Source of the DNA: Cellulomonas sp. KRMCY2
GTDB taxonomy: Bacteria; Actinomycetota; Actinomycetes; Actinomycetales; Cellulomonadaceae
Length of the DNA stretch: 64,000 bases
Assembly: GCF_000526515.1 (NCBI RefSeq)
Contig: NZ_JAGF01000001.1
Location: 1,302,001 to 1,366,000 of the forward strand
Direction of reading: 5' to 3'
The position numbers were made by a program, and so were the translations under genes. The notes beneath the pieces are model-generated. The model was not told where the DNA came from and ran no database searches. It was given only the letters and a program-made list of their open reading frames with translations. Shown in pieces: positions 62,955-64,000 of the stretch (position 1 is the stretch's first letter; each line of letters begins with the position of its first letter).

Positions 62955-64000
62955 GTGAGCACCTTCTCCGGCATCTCCACCGCACTCTCCTCGCTCATCG
63001 CGCAGCGGCAGGCGCTCGAGGTCGCCGGCCAGAACATCGCCAACTCCAACACCGTGGGCTACACCCGGCAGCGAGCCGACCTCACATCGGTGCAGGCCTT
63101 GTCCGCCCCGTCGATGTTCTCCTCGCAGAGCGACGCCGGCAACGGCGTCAAGGTCACCGGCATCACCCGTATGGGAGACGTCTTCCTCGACGCACGCCTC
63201 CGCGCGGAGACCTCCGGAGCGTCGTTCCAGCAGGCGCAGGCGCTGTCGCTGAGCCGCCTCGAGTCGACGATCACCGAACCGGCCGGCACCGGCGTCTCCG
63301 CCGACCTGCAGAAGTTCTGGGCCGGCTGGCAGGGTGTCGCCAACCACCCGCAGGACGCCGCGGCCCGCAAGGTGCTCCTCGGGGACGGCAAGGCTCTGGT
63401 CAGCCAGATCTCCGGCGGGTACCGCGCCGTCGAGACCCAGTGGGCGCAGACCCGCACCGAGGCCGAGACCATGGTCACCGAGGTCAACACGACAGCGGCG
63501 GCGGTCGCGCACCTCAACGAGCAGATCCGCTCGATCCGCGTCTCGGGCGGCGCGGCGAACGAGCTCGTCGACCAGCGCGACGTGCTGGTCACGAAGCTGG
63601 CCGGCCTGGTGGGTGCCAGTGCGCGCGAGCGCGAGGACGGCACCGTCGACGTCATGGTGGGCGGCAACGCCCTGGTGCGTGGCGTCGTGGCCAAGGAGGT
63701 GGCGATCTCCGGCTCGTTCACGATGGCCGGCGCCATCGCCGAGCCCCCGGCGACCCCTGACCCGGTCGCGCTGACCTGGGCCGGCAGCGGCACCGCAGTG
63801 ACGCTCGAGGGCGGGCGACTCGCGAGCCACCTCGCCAACCTCGCACCGGACGGCCTGCTGGTCGCCACCGCCGGGGCCTGGAACGACGTCGCCGTCGCGC
63901 TGCGCGACTCGGTCAACACCGCCCACGTCGGTGGGTTCGGCTTCGACGGGGTCGGCAACCGGGCCTTCTTCGCCGCCGGTTCCGGACCGGCCGCGACCGG
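62955..64000 (+). CDS. flgK: Hook-filament junction protein FlgK (N-terminal part)
   Basis: Open to the right edge; 348 residues visible from GTG 62955. STFSGISTALSSLIAQRQALEVAGQNIANSNTVGYTRQRADLTSV and DVFLDARLRAETSGASFQQAQALSLSRLESTITEPAGTGVSADLQKFWAGWQGVANHPQDAAARKVLL are FlgK signatures. First adapter between hook and filament. flgL would be expected next, outside the window. Confidence 0.95.
   Translation, partial: MSTFSGISTALSSLIAQRQALEVAGQNIANSNTVGYTRQRADLTSVQALSAPSMFSSQSDAGNGVKVTGITRMGDVFLDARLRAETSGASFQQAQALSLSRLESTITEPAGTGVSADLQKFWAGWQGVANHPQDAAARKVLLGDGKALVSQISGGYRAVETQWAQTRTEAETMVTEVNTTAAAVAHLNEQIRSIRVSGGAANELVDQRDVLVTKLAGLVGASAREREDGTVDVMVGGNALVRGVVAKEVAISGSFTMAGAIAEPPATPDPVALTWAGSGTAVTLEGGRLASHLANLAPDGLLVATAGAWNDVAVALRDSVNTAHVGGFGFDGVGNRAFFAAGSGPAAT

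Overview
This window comes from a high-GC actinobacterium. The codon use, GTG/TTG starts, flagellin and flagellar gene order and the LacI/ABC/GH13 sugar cluster suggest a motile member of the Micrococcales, such as a Cellulomonas relative. The genus is an inference. No tRNA, rRNA, CRISPR array, insertion sequence or prophage is visible.

Left third (1-20.8 kb), metabolic and housekeeping genes. In order: the start of a membrane protein gene, DNA-3-methyladenine glycosylase I (tag), a six-PAS diguanylate cyclase, a Nudix hydrolase, a GIY-YIG-like protein and an 80-residue LuxR-type HTH protein. Next is the glycine cleavage operon gcvP-gcvT-gcvH (minus strand), preceded by a tandem glycine riboswitch. 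Then come a YegP-like 59-residue protein, a low-molecular-weight phosphotyrosine phosphatase and a small membrane protein. A sugar-uptake operon follows (GH13 glucosidase, binding lipoprotein, two permeases) with its LacI-type regulator, and then a large lipoprotein.

Middle (20.8-36 kb), c-di-GMP output and chemotaxis. A GEMM-I cyclic-di-GMP riboswitch precedes a 58-residue orphan ORF. Divergent from it is an M15 peptidase gene with a flagellar-sigma promoter. The chemotaxis block on the minus strand is cheA-cheW-four mcp genes-cheB-cheR-cheY-cheX-cheY-cheX-like.

Right (36-64 kb), one nearly complete flagellar locus. On the minus strand, in order of transcription: fliA, fliC, fliD, fliS, a fliT-position gene; then flgB-flgC-fliE-F-G-H-I-J-K-flgD-flgE; then flbD-motA-motB-fliL-fliM-N-O-P-Q-R-flhB-flhA-a degenerate flhF-csrA, running into cheA. 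On the plus strand at the right edge are flgN and the start of flgK.

Two regulatory layers can be read by eye. (1) A FliA/WhiG-like promoter, TCAC (or TCAT/TGAC)-N15-GCCGAT, lies before fliC, flgB, flbD, flgN, cheA, three mcp genes, the M15 peptidase and possibly fliM. (2) The leaders of fliC, flbD, flgB and the fliL-fliM gap carry small hairpins that present GGA, usually AUGGAN, in the loop, as expected for CsrA sites, and csrA is in the same locus. Together with the diguanylate cyclase and the c-di-GMP riboswitch, the window suggests a motility regulon with transcriptional (FliA), post-transcriptional (CsrA) and second-messenger control. The riboswitch-controlled orphan small protein is the least explained part.
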